Source: Pseudogemmatithrix spongiicola (lineage in GTDB: Bacteria; Gemmatimonadota; Gemmatimonadetes; Gemmatimonadales; Gemmatimonadaceae). From it: a stretch of DNA of 64,000 nt. The DNA lies in assembly GCF_030623445.1 (NCBI RefSeq), contig NZ_CP130613.1:1364001-1428000 (forward strand). The letters run 5' to 3'. The notes beneath the pieces are model-generated. The model saw nothing but the letters and a program-made list of their open reading frames with translations. It was not told where the DNA came from and did not search any database. How positions within the stretch are numbered: the first letter of the stretch is position 1; every line of letters begins with the position of its first letter. Shown here in pieces: positions 44,736 to 54,202 of this stretch. Both the position numbers and the translations under genes were made by a program.

Positions 44736-44915
44736 ATGTCGGAACGTGTGAAGGTTGCCGGCGGACCATGGTCCAAGCCGGTCTTGTGGTGGGGATTGTC
44801 TGCTGCCAGCCTGGCGGTGGGCTACGCCGACCTTTGGCGAGGCGGCGAGACCGTGGCACCGATTCTATTGGTGCTCGGGTACTGCGTCTTGATTCCCATT
44901 GCCATCCTGAAGTGA
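44736..44915 (+). CDS. 59-residue membrane protein, leaderless mRNA
   Basis: The frame starts MSERVKVAGGPWSKPVLWWG and ends in a long hydrophobic helix (APILLVLGYCVLIPIAILK). Residues 17-31 may form a second, weaker helix. It lies immediately after a strong promoter with almost no 5' leader, and 31 nt before tRNA-Val. The predicted product is a small inner-membrane protein. No family is recognised, but promoter, start and length agree well enough to call it real. Confidence 0.7.
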   Translation: MSERVKVAGGPWSKPVLWWGLSAASLAVGYADLWRGGETVAPILLVLGYCVLIPIAILK

Positions 44916-44946
44916 CGCGCGCTGGCGCGTCGGGAACCGAAGCGCC

Positions 44947-45020
44947 GGGCGAATAGCTCAGTTGGTTAGAGCACCTGCCTTACACGCAGGGTGTCGGGGG
45001 TTCGAGTCCCTCTTCGCCCA
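44947..45020 (+). tRNA. tRNA-Val (anticodon TAC)
   Basis: A 74-nt cloverleaf has acceptor arms GGGCGAA/TTCGCCC, D arm AGCTCAGTTGGTTAGAGC, anticodon stem CCTGC/GCAGG around loop CTTACAC (anticodon TAC), and T arm GGGGGTTCGAGTCCCTC. The discriminator is A at 45020. CCA is not encoded. A run of seven T follows directly (45022-45028) and probably ends transcription. Confidence 0.97.
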
Positions 45021-45112
45021 CTTTTTTTGTGCAGCAGTAGATGGTCGGGAACCCACGGAACCGTGGGCCGACCCGTGGGATAGGAAATCCAACGCCTTGT
45101 GAGGATTCGACT

Positions 45113-46894
45113 GTGACGGTTCGGCTCCATCTCCGTCCCCTTGCCGCTGCGGCGGCGCTTCTTGCGGTTGCGACCGCCTCGGCTGACGCCCAGGCGAATC
45201 GCCGCCCGCCGCGGCCAGACACGCCCTTCCTGACCGTGCAGGTCTTCCGCTCGGCCGACAAGCTGGCCGGGCCCCAGGCCTCGGACGCGCTGCGCGACGA
45301 GCTCATCCGGACCTACCCGGGCCCGGTGCTGTGGGTGATCGAGAAGGAGCGCCTGATCGAGCTCCTGGAGCAGTCGGGCTACCCGTCCAACGAGCAGCTC
45401 GCCCGTTCTGATGAGAACGCGCTCGCCAAGTTCCAGCGCGCCGACGAGTACATCCGCGGCGCCGTGACGCAGGAGGCCGACGGCCAGTGGCGGGTGGATG
45501 CGGAGCTCGTGCTCACCCGTGACCTGACCCTCGTGCAGCCGCTCGAGCCGGCCCGCGGCAACCGTCCGGACCGCGCGGCCCGCGCGCTCCTGCGGTCGCT
45601 GAACGCGGCGCGCGACCAGCTGCCGTTCGAGAAGCGCTGCCGCGACCACGCGATGAACCAGCGCTATCCGCAGGCGCTGGCCGAGGTGGACAAGGCCATC
45701 GCCGACTACCCGCGCGCGACGCTGGTCCGCTACTGCAAGATGGGCGTGCTGGTGCAGCAGAACGCCTCGAACGCGGACAAGATCGCCATCGCCGAGGAGA
45801 TCCTCGCGATCGATCCGAACTCGCGGAACGCGCTGGCCGTCGCGGCCGACGCCTACCAGGCCGAGAGCAACACCGAGAAGGCGAACGAGTACCTCGTGCG
45901 TCTCCTGGCCGCCGAGCCGAACAACGCCTCGCTGGCCCAGCGCGTGGTGGACGCCCTCGCGGCCAGCGGCCAGTACGACGTGGCCAAGCGCATCGTGGAG
46001 CAGGCCGTGCAGAACAACCCGGGCGACCTCGGGCTGCTGCGCCTGCGCTTCCTGATCCTCGCGGCCTCGGGCGATTTCAAGCCGGCTATCGCGTCGGGTG
46101 AAGAGCTCGTGCAGCTCGACACGGCCGCGGGCGACATCCAGTTCTGGACGCGCCTCTCGGCGCTGTACATCTCGGACTCGAACACGGCGGGTGCGCTGAG
46201 CGCGGCGACGCGCGGCACCACCAAGTTCCCGCGCGACGCCCAGCTCTGGCAGATCCGCGCCCAGGCGGAGCGCAACACGGGTGACGTGCCGGCCTCGATC
46301 AACTCGGCCAAGCGCGCCCTCGAGATCAACCCCTTCCAGCCGAACGGCTGGCTGCAGGTGGCGCAGGCGTACATGGGCCTGCAGCAGAACGACAGTGCGC
46401 TGGTGGCGTTGCACCAGTCGACGGTGGCCGGTGACGGCGCGGACCCGATCGCCACGCTCATCTCGAGCATCGGCAACAGCCTGCGTGTGCGGGGCGACTC
46501 GCTGAAGGCGTCGGACGTGCCGATGAGCATCGACCTCCTGCGGCAGGCCCAAGCCCTCATGAACCGCGCGGACAGCGTGGCGATGTTGGCCGACGAAGTC
46601 GGACCGGCGGATGCCCGTCGCCCGCGTGCACCGGCCGCGCCCGAGACCAAGGCGCGCGTGAAGTTCCTGGTCGGCGTCACGAACGTGCAGCTGGGCTTCG
46701 TGCTGGCGCAGAACGCCGGTCCGGAGCGCAGCTGCGACATGGCCAAGGAAGCCGACGCGGCCTTCGTCAACGCGATGATTGCGCTCCCACAGGGTGCCGC
46801 GTTCAACCAGCAGACGGCGGTCCAGCTGCTCCAGTCGATCCCGGAGATGCAGGCCTACGTCACGCAGATTACCCCGCAGCTCTGCAAGCCGTAG
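45113..46894 (+). CDS. Secreted TPR-repeat protein
   Basis: The 593-residue product uses the GTG at 45113, preceded by GTGAGG, which begins a signal peptide (LRPLAAAAALLAVATASADA). An N-terminal domain (FLTVQVFRSADKLAG to YIRGAVTQEADGQWRVDAEL) resembles the TolB-N/CsgG-type alpha-beta fold in outline. Then come many TPRs (PDNxxA-type units such as PKFPRDAQLWQIRAQAERN). It is probably periplasmic. A strong hairpin follows the stop. No function is assigned. Confidence 0.78.
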   Translation: MTVRLHLRPLAAAAALLAVATASADAQANRRPPRPDTPFLTVQVFRSADKLAGPQASDALRDELIRTYPGPVLWVIEKERLIELLEQSGYPSNEQLARSDENALAKFQRADEYIRGAVTQEADGQWRVDAELVLTRDLTLVQPLEPARGNRPDRAARALLRSLNAARDQLPFEKRCRDHAMNQRYPQALAEVDKAIADYPRATLVRYCKMGVLVQQNASNADKIAIAEEILAIDPNSRNALAVAADAYQAESNTEKANEYLVRLLAAEPNNASLAQRVVDALAASGQYDVAKRIVEQAVQNNPGDLGLLRLRFLILAASGDFKPAIASGEELVQLDTAAGDIQFWTRLSALYISDSNTAGALSAATRGTTKFPRDAQLWQIRAQAERNTGDVPASINSAKRALEINPFQPNGWLQVAQAYMGLQQNDSALVALHQSTVAGDGADPIATLISSIGNSLRVRGDSLKASDVPMSIDLLRQAQALMNRADSVAMLADEVGPADARRPRAPAAPETKARVKFLVGVTNVQLGFVLAQNAGPERSCDMAKEADAAFVNAMIALPQGAAFNQQTAVQLLQSIPEMQAYVTQITPQLCKP

Positions 46895-46912
46895 TCCGGC
46901 CTCGCCGGTGCA

Positions 46913-46955
46913 CGAAGCCCGCCGTCGCGATGCGACGGCGGGCTTCGTCGTTCCG
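46913..46955 (+). terminator. Strong hairpin terminator after the secreted TPR gene
   Basis: Perfect 16-bp arms (46913-46928 with 46932-46947, core AAGCCCGCCGTCGC) close a 3-nt loop, followed by TCGTTCC. It lacks a long T run but is the typical GC-rich end hairpin, and isolates the dcw cluster from upstream transcription. Confidence 0.8.
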
Positions 46956-47012
46956 GGCGTTGTCGTCACACCGGCCCTTCGGCGCCACGCTGCGCGGTGA
47001 CATCTTTCACGC

Positions 47013-47993
47013 GTGACGACTTCCCGCACGCCGCCCCTCGGCGCCCACGACAGCGACTGGCACGCGCCCGTGCTGGTGGCCGAGGTCTGCGCCGCGCTGG
47101 CGGAGTGTCCGCACGTGCTCGACGGCACCTTGGGTGGCGGTGGGCACAGCGAAGCCCTGCTGCAGCGCGGGCATCGCGTGACGGGGCTCGATCGCGATGC
47201 CTCGGCGCTGGCGATCGCGCGGGCTCGGCTCGCGGCGTTCGAGCGGCAGGGGACGTTCATGCCGGTGCAGGGCAATCACGATGCCATCGACGACGTGGCG
47301 GCGCTGGCGGGCGAACGCTTCGATGGCATCCTGCTCGATCTCGGCGTGAGCTCGCGCCAGCTCGACGACGACGCGCGCGGCTTCTCGTTCCGCGAGGGCG
47401 TGACGCTCGACATGCGCATGGATGCCGATGCGCCGATGACCGCGGCCGACTGGCTCAACGAGAGCGACGAGGCCGAACTCGCGCAGGTGTTCAAGGAGGC
47501 GGGCGACGAGCCGAAGGCGCGACGTCTCGCCAAGGAGATCGTGCATCGGCGCGCACGGCGGCCGTTCGCGACGAGCGATGACTTGGTGGGCGCCATCCGC
47601 GCGGTGCTCGGCCCGCGCTCCGGGCCGGCGGACTTCGCGCGGCTTTTCCAAGCCGTCCGCATCGCGGTCAACGACGAACTCGGCGGCTTGTCGCGCGGCC
47701 TCGTGACGCTGCGCGAGCGCCTGCGTCCGGGCGGTGTGATGGCGGTGATTGCGTATCACTCGGGTGAGGATCGGGTCGTCAAGCATCTGTTCCGCGACTG
47801 GAGCACGGCCTGCACTTGCCCGCCGCGGCAGCCGATCTGCACCTGTGGCGGCGTGGCACTGGGGGACCAAGTGACGCGGAAGCCGATCCTGGCGGGCGAC
47901 GCTGAGGTGGCGGCGAATCCGCGGGCGCGCAGCGCGCACCTGCGCGTGTGGCGGCGCGCGGCGGCGGCTCCCCCCGCACACGGAGGTCGCTGA
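47013..47993 (+). CDS. rsmH: 16S rRNA (cytosine-1402-N4) methyltransferase
   Basis: The 326-residue RsmH/MraW has the SAM site DGTLGGGGHSEALL, GLDRDASAL, the catalytic-region LLDLGVSSRQLDD and VIAYHSGEDRVVK near the C-terminus. A cysteine-rich patch (CTCPPRQPICTCGG) is also family-typical. It is the first gene of the dcw cluster; mraZ, which usually precedes it, is absent. It starts at the GTG at 47013. Confidence 0.96.
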   Translation: MTTSRTPPLGAHDSDWHAPVLVAEVCAALAECPHVLDGTLGGGGHSEALLQRGHRVTGLDRDASALAIARARLAAFERQGTFMPVQGNHDAIDDVAALAGERFDGILLDLGVSSRQLDDDARGFSFREGVTLDMRMDADAPMTAADWLNESDEAELAQVFKEAGDEPKARRLAKEIVHRRARRPFATSDDLVGAIRAVLGPRSGPADFARLFQAVRIAVNDELGGLSRGLVTLRERLRPGGVMAVIAYHSGEDRVVKHLFRDWSTACTCPPRQPICTCGGVALGDQVTRKPILAGDAEVAANPRARSAHLRVWRRAAAAPPAHGGR

Positions 47994-47995
47994 GC

Positions 47996-48286
47996 ATGCG
48001 CGGACGGACCGTGATTGCGCTGGCCCTGCTCGGTTTCTTTGTGGTGGCGACGGGCGTCATATGGAGGCGGAGCCTGGGCATCGCCCAAGCCAAGGAACTC
48101 CGCGAACTCGACGAGCAGCGTATGGCTCTCGAAGCACAGGAAGCGGCCCTCGAGGGCGCCATCCGAGACGCTTCGAGCCGGGCGAAGCTCGCGCCGATCG
48201 CCGAACAGCAGCTGGGCATGCGCATTCCACCAGAGAGCCTCGTGATCATCATCCCGCGCCCCGACCGGGCGACGCCGCGTCCGTGA
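47996..48286 (+). CDS. ftsL: FtsL-like division protein
   Basis: The 96-residue bitopic protein has a basic N-terminus, a membrane helix (TVIALALLGFFVVATGVIW) and a heptad-like coiled coil (AKELRELDEQRMALEAQE). It ends with a segment typical of FtsL (LGMRIPPESLVIIIP). It sits between rsmH and ftsI as expected. The ATG at 47996 has CGGAGG upstream. FtsL with FtsB and FtsQ activates FtsWI; sequence conservation is low so position matters. Confidence 0.87.
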   Translation: MRGRTVIALALLGFFVVATGVIWRRSLGIAQAKELRELDEQRMALEAQEAALEGAIRDASSRAKLAPIAEQQLGMRIPPESLVIIIPRPDRATPRP

Positions 48287-50250
48287 TCAAGATCAGCCGC
48301 GTCGGCGTCGTGCACGGCGCCTTCGTGTGCTTCGCGGTGGCGCTGGTCGGGCGTGCCGCATGGGTGCAGCTCGGGCAGGCGGACCGCTGGCGCGACCGCG
48401 CGCGCGGCCAGCAAGTCGCGAGCGCCGAGGTGCCGGCGGTGCGCGGCGCGATCCTCGATGCCTCCGGGCAGGTGCTGGTGCAGAGTCGCGCCGTGGTGCG
48501 CCTGGCCGTGGCGCCCAACGAACTGCGCAAGCCGCAGGAGCTGGCGCAGATCCTGCGCCGCGAGCGCGTGCCCGAATCCTTCGTGCAACGTGTGCTCGAC
48601 CCAAAGCGCAAATGGGTGGAGCTGCCGGGGCAGTACCTGAGCACCGACGTCGCCGATGCGATGGCGATGCGCGGCGTGCACCCGACGGAATCGATCGAGC
48701 GCGTGGCGCCGCCGACGGACGGCCTGCGCCGCCTGCTCGGCACGCTCGATGCGCGCGGCAACGCCGTCGGCGGCGTGGAAGCGGCCCTCGACTCGCTGCT
48801 GCGCGGCCGCCCGGGAAGCCGGGCGCTGCTGCGCGACGGTCGCGGCCGGCGCATGGAGTCGCCGGAGGAGCAGGGCAGCGCGCCGGTGAACGGGCACAGC
48901 GTGGTACTTACGCTCAACCAAGGCTTGCAAGACATCGCCGAGCGGGCGCTGGCGCAGGCGGTCTCGCAGATGGATGCGAGCGGCGGCGACATCGTCATCC
49001 TCGATCCGCATACTGGCGAGATCCGCGCGCTGGCCAGCCGGCGTGCCGGCGCCGCCACGACGGGAGCGACGGCGCTCACGGAGCCCTATGAACCGGGCTC
49101 CACGGTGAAGCCGTTCATCGCGGCGGCACTGCTCGAGCGCGGTCGTGTGCGCCTGCAGGATTCCGTGCCGACGTACAATGGCGAGTGGCGCAACAACGGC
49201 CGCACCATCCGCGACGTGCACAAGGCGCGCGCGATGAGCTTCGCCGAGGTGATCCAGCAGTCGTCGAATATCGGGATCGTGCAGTTCAACGAGCGCCTGA
49301 GCGCGCGCGAGCAATACGAGGCGCTGCGCGACGCGGGCTTCGGCACCACGACGGGATTGCCGTATCCCAGCGAGTCGCCGGGACGCTTGTATCCCGTGAC
49401 GCAGTGGTCGGGCACGTCACGCGCCTCGCTGGCGATGGGCTACGAACTCTCGGTGACGCCGGTGCAGTTGGCCGCTGCATATGCGGCCTTCGCGAACGGC
49501 GGCGTGCTCATCGAGCCGCAGTTGGTGCGCGAGATCCGCGACCCCGATGGCCGCGCCGTCTGGAAGGCCGAGCGGCGCGTGGTGCGACGCATGATGAGCG
49601 AGCAGACGGCGCGCGGCATGCGCGACCTGCTGCGCGACGTGGTCGCCGGCGGCACGGCCACAGGCGCGGACCTCAACACCTTCGAGGTAGCGGGCAAGTC
49701 GGGTACGGCGCGGCGCACCTCCGCGGATGGCCGCGGCTACGCCGCGGGGGCGTACACGGCGAGCTTCGTGGGGTTGTTTCCCGCGGATGACCCGCAATAC
49801 GTGATCCTCGTGAAGATCGACAACCCAACCGCCGGCGCGTACTACGGCGGTCGGGTGGCGGCGCCGGTGAGTAAGGTGGTGCTCGAGGCGGCCATCGCCG
49901 CACGCGATGCCGCCTTGAACCGCACGCAGTTGGCCGAGGCACCGAAGCGCCGCACGCCGGATTCGGGGCGCCGCGCCGACAGCCTGCGGGCCGTCGCGGC
50001 GGCCGACGCGGAGGCGGAGCGCGCCGCGCCGGCCTACGTGGTGGAGCTGGGCAAGGAGGCCGAACCCGCCGAAGCGGTGGTCACGACTCGCGCCGTGCCC
50101 GATGTGCGCGGGCTGCCCACGCGCCGCGCGGTGCGTGAACTGCACCGCGCCGGATTCCGTGTGCAGCTGGTGCAGGGCGGCGGCGTGCAGCCCGCGCCGG
50201 GCACGCTCCTCCGCTCGGGCTCCGTGGTGCGCCTGGGGAACGAGCGATGA
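48283..50250 (+). CDS. ftsI: Division transpeptidase FtsI (PBP3) with C-terminal PASTA domain
   Basis: The 655-residue product has an N-terminal membrane helix (VVHGAFVCFAVALVGRAAWV) and a dimerisation domain. The transpeptidase carries S273/K276 in GSTVKPF, S327-x-N329 and K472-S-G-T-A. Residues about 602-655 form one PASTA domain (VPDVRGLPTRRAVRELHRAG), a feature common in SpoVD or PBP2x and not in proteobacterial FtsI. It crosslinks septal peptidoglycan. The GTG start overlaps ftsL. Confidence 0.94.
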   Translation: MIKISRVGVVHGAFVCFAVALVGRAAWVQLGQADRWRDRARGQQVASAEVPAVRGAILDASGQVLVQSRAVVRLAVAPNELRKPQELAQILRRERVPESFVQRVLDPKRKWVELPGQYLSTDVADAMAMRGVHPTESIERVAPPTDGLRRLLGTLDARGNAVGGVEAALDSLLRGRPGSRALLRDGRGRRMESPEEQGSAPVNGHSVVLTLNQGLQDIAERALAQAVSQMDASGGDIVILDPHTGEIRALASRRAGAATTGATALTEPYEPGSTVKPFIAAALLERGRVRLQDSVPTYNGEWRNNGRTIRDVHKARAMSFAEVIQQSSNIGIVQFNERLSAREQYEALRDAGFGTTTGLPYPSESPGRLYPVTQWSGTSRASLAMGYELSVTPVQLAAAYAAFANGGVLIEPQLVREIRDPDGRAVWKAERRVVRRMMSEQTARGMRDLLRDVVAGGTATGADLNTFEVAGKSGTARRTSADGRGYAAGAYTASFVGLFPADDPQYVILVKIDNPTAGAYYGGRVAAPVSKVVLEAAIAARDAALNRTQLAEAPKRRTPDSGRRADSLRAVAAADAEAERAAPAYVVELGKEAEPAEAVVTTRAVPDVRGLPTRRAVRELHRAGFRVQLVQGGGVQPAPGTLLRSGSVVRLGNER

Positions 50251-51725
50251 CGGTGGTCGCGACCGACACGCTTCGCGACGCACTGACGCGCGCGGGCCTG
50301 CTGGTCGAAGTGCGGGGGACGCTGCCCGAATCCGTCACGGCCATCACGGACGACAGCCGTCGTGCGGAGCCCGGCGCTTGCTTCGTGGCCGTGCGCGGCG
50401 CGCAGCGCGACGGGCACGACTATCTGCCGCAGGTGCAGTCCGCGGGAGCGGCGATGGCGATCGTCGCCGCGGACGCGCGCACCGCGCTGCCGGCGCTGGC
50501 CGTGCGCGACACACGCGCTGCTGCAGCGGCGGCTGCGGCGGCATTCTACGGTGAGCCGGCGCTGGCGCTGCAGTTGGTCGGCGTCACGGGCACGAACGGC
50601 AAGACGACGACGGTCAACCTGCTGCGCCACCTCCTCGATGCGCCGGACGCGCCTGCGGCGAGCATCGGCACGCTCGGCGTACTGCTCGGCGACGGCACCC
50701 CGTTTCCCGGCGGCTCTGGCCTCACCACGCCGGGCCCGATCGAGCTGCAGCGCCTGCTGCGCGCGCTCGTGGACGCCGGCGTGCGGCGGATCGCCATGGA
50801 AGTTAGCTCGCATGCGCTGGACCAGCAGCGTGTCGGCGGACTCAGCTTCGCGGCCGCCGTGTTCACCAACCTCACGCGCGATCACTTGGATTATCACGGC
50901 ACGATGGAGGCCTACTTCGCGGCGAAGGCGAAGTTGGTGGATCTCGTGGCGGCGGACGGGGCCATTGTCAGCAACGCCGATGATCGCTGGTGGGATGGGC
51001 TGCCCGCCACGCGTCGTGTCGTACGCTTTGGCCTCGCCAGCGGCGCCGACGTCCGCGCCGAGGATGTGCGCTACACGCCGCGAGGCTCGGCGTGGTTGCT
51101 GCGGCACGGCCAAGCGTCGCGCCCCGTGGTGCTGCCGTTGATCGGGGATTTCAACGTCGCGAATGCCTTGGCGGCGGCCGCGGCGGCGCTCGCCGTCGGC
51201 GTGCCCTTCGAGACGATCGCCATGAAGCTCACGACGGCGCCGCAGGTGCCCGGACGCCTGGAGCTGCTCGCCGAAGGCCCGACCGTCCTGCGCGACTACG
51301 CGCACACGCCCGATGCCCTGCAGCGCGCCCTGGCGGCGTTGCGGCCGTTCACGCCGGGTCGCCTGATCTGCGTGTTCGGCTGCGGCGGCGATCGCGACCG
51401 CGGCAAGCGTCCGCTGATGGCCCTCGCGGCGCGCGACGGCGCGGACCACGTGGTGGTGACGAGCGACAATCCACGCACCGAGGATCCCGAGCGCATCTTG
51501 GACGACGTCTGCGCGCCGCTGGCCGCCGGGACCTACGACCGCATCGAAGACCGTCGCGCCGCCATCGCCCATGCGATGCAGCTCGCCGACCCCGCGCGCG
51601 ACGTCGTGCTGCTCGCGGGCAAGGGCCACGAGACCTATCAGATCCGCGGGACCACCTCGTATCCGTTTGACGAAGCCGCTATCGTGCGGGAGTTGCTCCC
51701 CACGCTCCGCCGGACCCCTCCCTGA
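50247..51725 (+). CDS. murE: UDP-MurNAc-tripeptide synthetase, meso-DAP type
   Basis: The 492-residue Mur ligase has ATP loop GTNGKTT at 115-121, substrate segment TTPGPIELQ and catalytic-domain DYAHTPDALQ. The diaminopimelate-selecting DNPR lies at 407-410 (SDNPRTEDP), so meso-DAP rather than lysine is predicted as the third residue of the stem peptide. ATGA overlap with ftsI. Confidence 0.96.
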   Translation: MTVVATDTLRDALTRAGLLVEVRGTLPESVTAITDDSRRAEPGACFVAVRGAQRDGHDYLPQVQSAGAAMAIVAADARTALPALAVRDTRAAAAAAAAAFYGEPALALQLVGVTGTNGKTTTVNLLRHLLDAPDAPAASIGTLGVLLGDGTPFPGGSGLTTPGPIELQRLLRALVDAGVRRIAMEVSSHALDQQRVGGLSFAAAVFTNLTRDHLDYHGTMEAYFAAKAKLVDLVAADGAIVSNADDRWWDGLPATRRVVRFGLASGADVRAEDVRYTPRGSAWLLRHGQASRPVVLPLIGDFNVANALAAAAAALAVGVPFETIAMKLTTAPQVPGRLELLAEGPTVLRDYAHTPDALQRALAALRPFTPGRLICVFGCGGDRDRGKRPLMALAARDGADHVVVTSDNPRTEDPERILDDVCAPLAAGTYDRIEDRRAAIAHAMQLADPARDVVLLAGKGHETYQIRGTTSYPFDEAAIVRELLPTLRRTPP

Positions 51726-53068
51726 TGCCGTTCTGGACCCTCGCGCGTATCGCGCGCGCCGTGGGCGTCGCCGGTCAATACGACGACCTCCCGATTGCCG
51801 CCATTTCCACCGATACCCGCACGCTCGGCGCTGGCGCCTGCTTCCTGGCGCTGAGCGGCGAGCGCTTCGACGGGCACGACCATCTCGACGCGGCGATCGC
51901 GGCGGGGGCGTCGGTGCTGGTCGTCTCCGATGCCCGCCGTGCGCCACGGTCCGGCGTGCCCGTGCTCGAGGTGCCAGATACGCGCAGCGCCCTCGGCCAG
52001 CTTGCCCGCTACTGGCGGGACGCCTGGGCGAAGCCGGCGATCGCGGTGGGCGGCAGCAACGGCAAGACGAGCAGCAAGGAGTTGCTCAAGGCCGCGCTGG
52101 GCAGTGTATACGAGGTGCACGCGACGAGCGGCAACCTGAACAACCAGATCGGCGTACCGCAGACGCTCCTGGCGCTCGCAGAGGCGGCCGATGTCGCCGT
52201 GATCGAGGCCGGCACCAACGAGCCCGGCGAGATGGCCATCCTCCGCGGCATCATCCGGCCCGACGTCGTGGTGGTGACGACGGTGCAGGAGGAACACCTC
52301 GAAGGCTTCGGCGACCTCGCGGGCGTGATGGCCGAGGAGATGAGTTTCTGCGACGGGGTGCCGCTGGTGGTGGTGCCGGCGGATGAGCCCGAGGTCGTGC
52401 GCGAGGCGACGGCACGCGCCGGCCGCGTGGTGACGGCCGGACTGGACGCTGGAGACTACCGCGCGACGGCCTACGGGCTGCAGGCCGATGGCACGGGCTG
52501 GTGTGAGGTCGAGGGCGTTCGCGTGACGGTGCCGCTGCCTGGCGCGCACAACCTCCGCAACGCGATGCTTGCCCTGGCCGTGGCGCGCGAGTTCGGCGTG
52601 CCGCTCGCGCAGGCGGCAGCAGGCATCGCGGCGATGCCGCAGCCGCCGATGCGGTCGGCGGTCGGGCCGCTCGGACGCGCGCTCTTGGTGAATGACTGCT
52701 ACAACAGCAACCCGGGTTCGGCGCGCGCGGCGCTGGCGCTGTTGCGAGACGTGGGCGCGGGGCGTCAACGGGTGGCGGTGCTGGGCACGATGCGTGAACT
52801 CGGCGTTGCCGCCGAACGGGCGCATCGCGAGGTGGCGGAAGCGGCGTTGGCGAGCGGGGCGGAGTTGATCGTGGGCATCGGGGAGTTCGCCGCGCCGCTG
52901 CAGGCGCTCGGTGAGCCGACCCGTGTGCTCACGGTCACGGATGTGGACGATCTCTGGCCACAGCTGCAGCCGCGCCTCGCGCCCGACGCGGCCATCCTGC
53001 TCAAGGCTTCGCGCGGCGTGAAGCTCGAACGACTCCTGCCTTTCCTGACGACCTGGGCGACGACCTGA
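51725..53068 (+). CDS. murF: UDP-MurNAc-tripeptide-D-Ala-D-Ala ligase
   Basis: The 447-residue product has ATP loop GGSNGKTSSKELL, EAGTNEPGEM, PGAHNLRNAMLA and NDCYNSNPGSARAAL, all MurF hallmarks. It adds D-Ala-D-Ala to the tripeptide. The ATG shares a base with the murE stop and mraY starts at the next base after its own stop. Confidence 0.96.
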   Translation: MPFWTLARIARAVGVAGQYDDLPIAAISTDTRTLGAGACFLALSGERFDGHDHLDAAIAAGASVLVVSDARRAPRSGVPVLEVPDTRSALGQLARYWRDAWAKPAIAVGGSNGKTSSKELLKAALGSVYEVHATSGNLNNQIGVPQTLLALAEAADVAVIEAGTNEPGEMAILRGIIRPDVVVVTTVQEEHLEGFGDLAGVMAEEMSFCDGVPLVVVPADEPEVVREATARAGRVVTAGLDAGDYRATAYGLQADGTGWCEVEGVRVTVPLPGAHNLRNAMLALAVAREFGVPLAQAAAGIAAMPQPPMRSAVGPLGRALLVNDCYNSNPGSARAALALLRDVGAGRQRVAVLGTMRELGVAAERAHREVAEAALASGAELIVGIGEFAAPLQALGEPTRVLTVTDVDDLWPQLQPRLAPDAAILLKASRGVKLERLLPFLTTWATT

Positions 53069-54202
53069 ATGCTGTACGAGTTCCTTCTCCCGCTGACGCA
53101 GTACGAGAGCGGCTTCAACATCTTCCGCTACATCTCGTTCCGCGCGGCGGGGGCGGCGATCACCTCGCTGCTCGTCTGTTTCGTGGTCGGGCCGTGGATC
53201 CTCGCGCGGCTGCGCGGCATGCAGGTGCACCAGGTGGTGCGCGCGGGCACGCCGGACACGCATGCCGGCAAGGGGAAGACGCCGACGATGGGCGGGCTGA
53301 TCATCCTCGCCGCGGTCGTCACCTCGACGCTGCTCTGGATGCAACTGCGCTCCAAGTATGTGTGGCTCGCCCTCGGCGTGACCGTGCTCATGGGCGCCAT
53401 CGGCTTCCTCGATGACTACCTGAAGCTCAAGCAGAAGCGGGAAGGCAAGGAGAACCGCGGACTGGTGGAGCGCTACAAGCTGGCGGGGCAGGTCACCATC
53501 GGCCTCGCGCTGGGCTTCTACCTCTGGCAGCACCCGATCAACAACCTGCCCGGCGCCAGCACCACGCTGCCGTTCTACAAGTACGTGCTCATGAACTTCA
53601 CCGTCGCGTGGCTGTACGTGCCCTTCGTGACGTTCGTGATGACGGGCTTCAGCAACGCCGTGAACCTCACCGACGGCCTCGATGGGCTCGCCGCCGGGTT
53701 GATGGCCATCGCCATGCTCACGATGGCGATGTTCGCCTACGTCATGGGACGCTTCGACGCCTCGGAGTACCTGGGTCTCATCTACCTGCGCGGCGCCGGC
53801 GAACTGACGGTGTTCTGCTCGGCGGTCTTCGGCGCGGCGGTGGGCTTCCTCTGGTACAACGCGCATCCCGCGGAAGTCTTCATGGGCGACACGGGTTCGC
53901 TCGCGCTGGGCGGATCGCTGGGCGCGGTGGCGATCCTGCTCAAGAGCGAGTTCCTGCTCGTGATCGTCGGCGGCGTGTTCGTGGCCGAGACGTTCTCGGT
54001 GGTGATCCAGCGCTCGGCGTTCAAGTGGCGGAAGCGGCGCTTCGGCCTAGAGTTCGCGCAGAAGAACCGCGTATTCTTGCGCGCGCCGATCCACCACCAT
54101 TTCGAGCTCAAGGGCTGGCCGGAGACCCAGGTGGTGGTGCGGTTCTGGATCATCGGGATCCTCTGCGCCTTCGTGGCGCTCTCGACGCTCAAGATCCGCT
54201 GA
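53069..54202 (+). CDS. mraY: Phospho-MurNAc-pentapeptide transferase
   Basis: The 377-residue polytopic membrane enzyme forms lipid I. Conserved sequences are HAGKGKTPTMGG (here HAGKGKTPTMGGLIIL), GFLDDYLK with catalytic aspartates, NLTDGLDGLAAG, FMGDTGSLALGG and APIHHHFELKGWPE. About ten helices are visible. Length is typical. Confidence 0.97.
   Translation: MLYEFLLPLTQYESGFNIFRYISFRAAGAAITSLLVCFVVGPWILARLRGMQVHQVVRAGTPDTHAGKGKTPTMGGLIILAAVVTSTLLWMQLRSKYVWLALGVTVLMGAIGFLDDYLKLKQKREGKENRGLVERYKLAGQVTIGLALGFYLWQHPINNLPGASTTLPFYKYVLMNFTVAWLYVPFVTFVMTGFSNAVNLTDGLDGLAAGLMAIAMLTMAMFAYVMGRFDASEYLGLIYLRGAGELTVFCSAVFGAAVGFLWYNAHPAEVFMGDTGSLALGGSLGAVAILLKSEFLLVIVGGVFVAETFSVVIQRSAFKWRKRRFGLEFAQKNRVFLRAPIHHHFELKGWPETQVVVRFWIIGILCAFVALSTLKIR

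Noticed and set aside
44916-45112. tRNA-Val as an integration site for a mobile element
   Set aside because: No repeat of the tRNA 3' end and no integrase were found downstream; the next gene is an ordinary secreted TPR protein.
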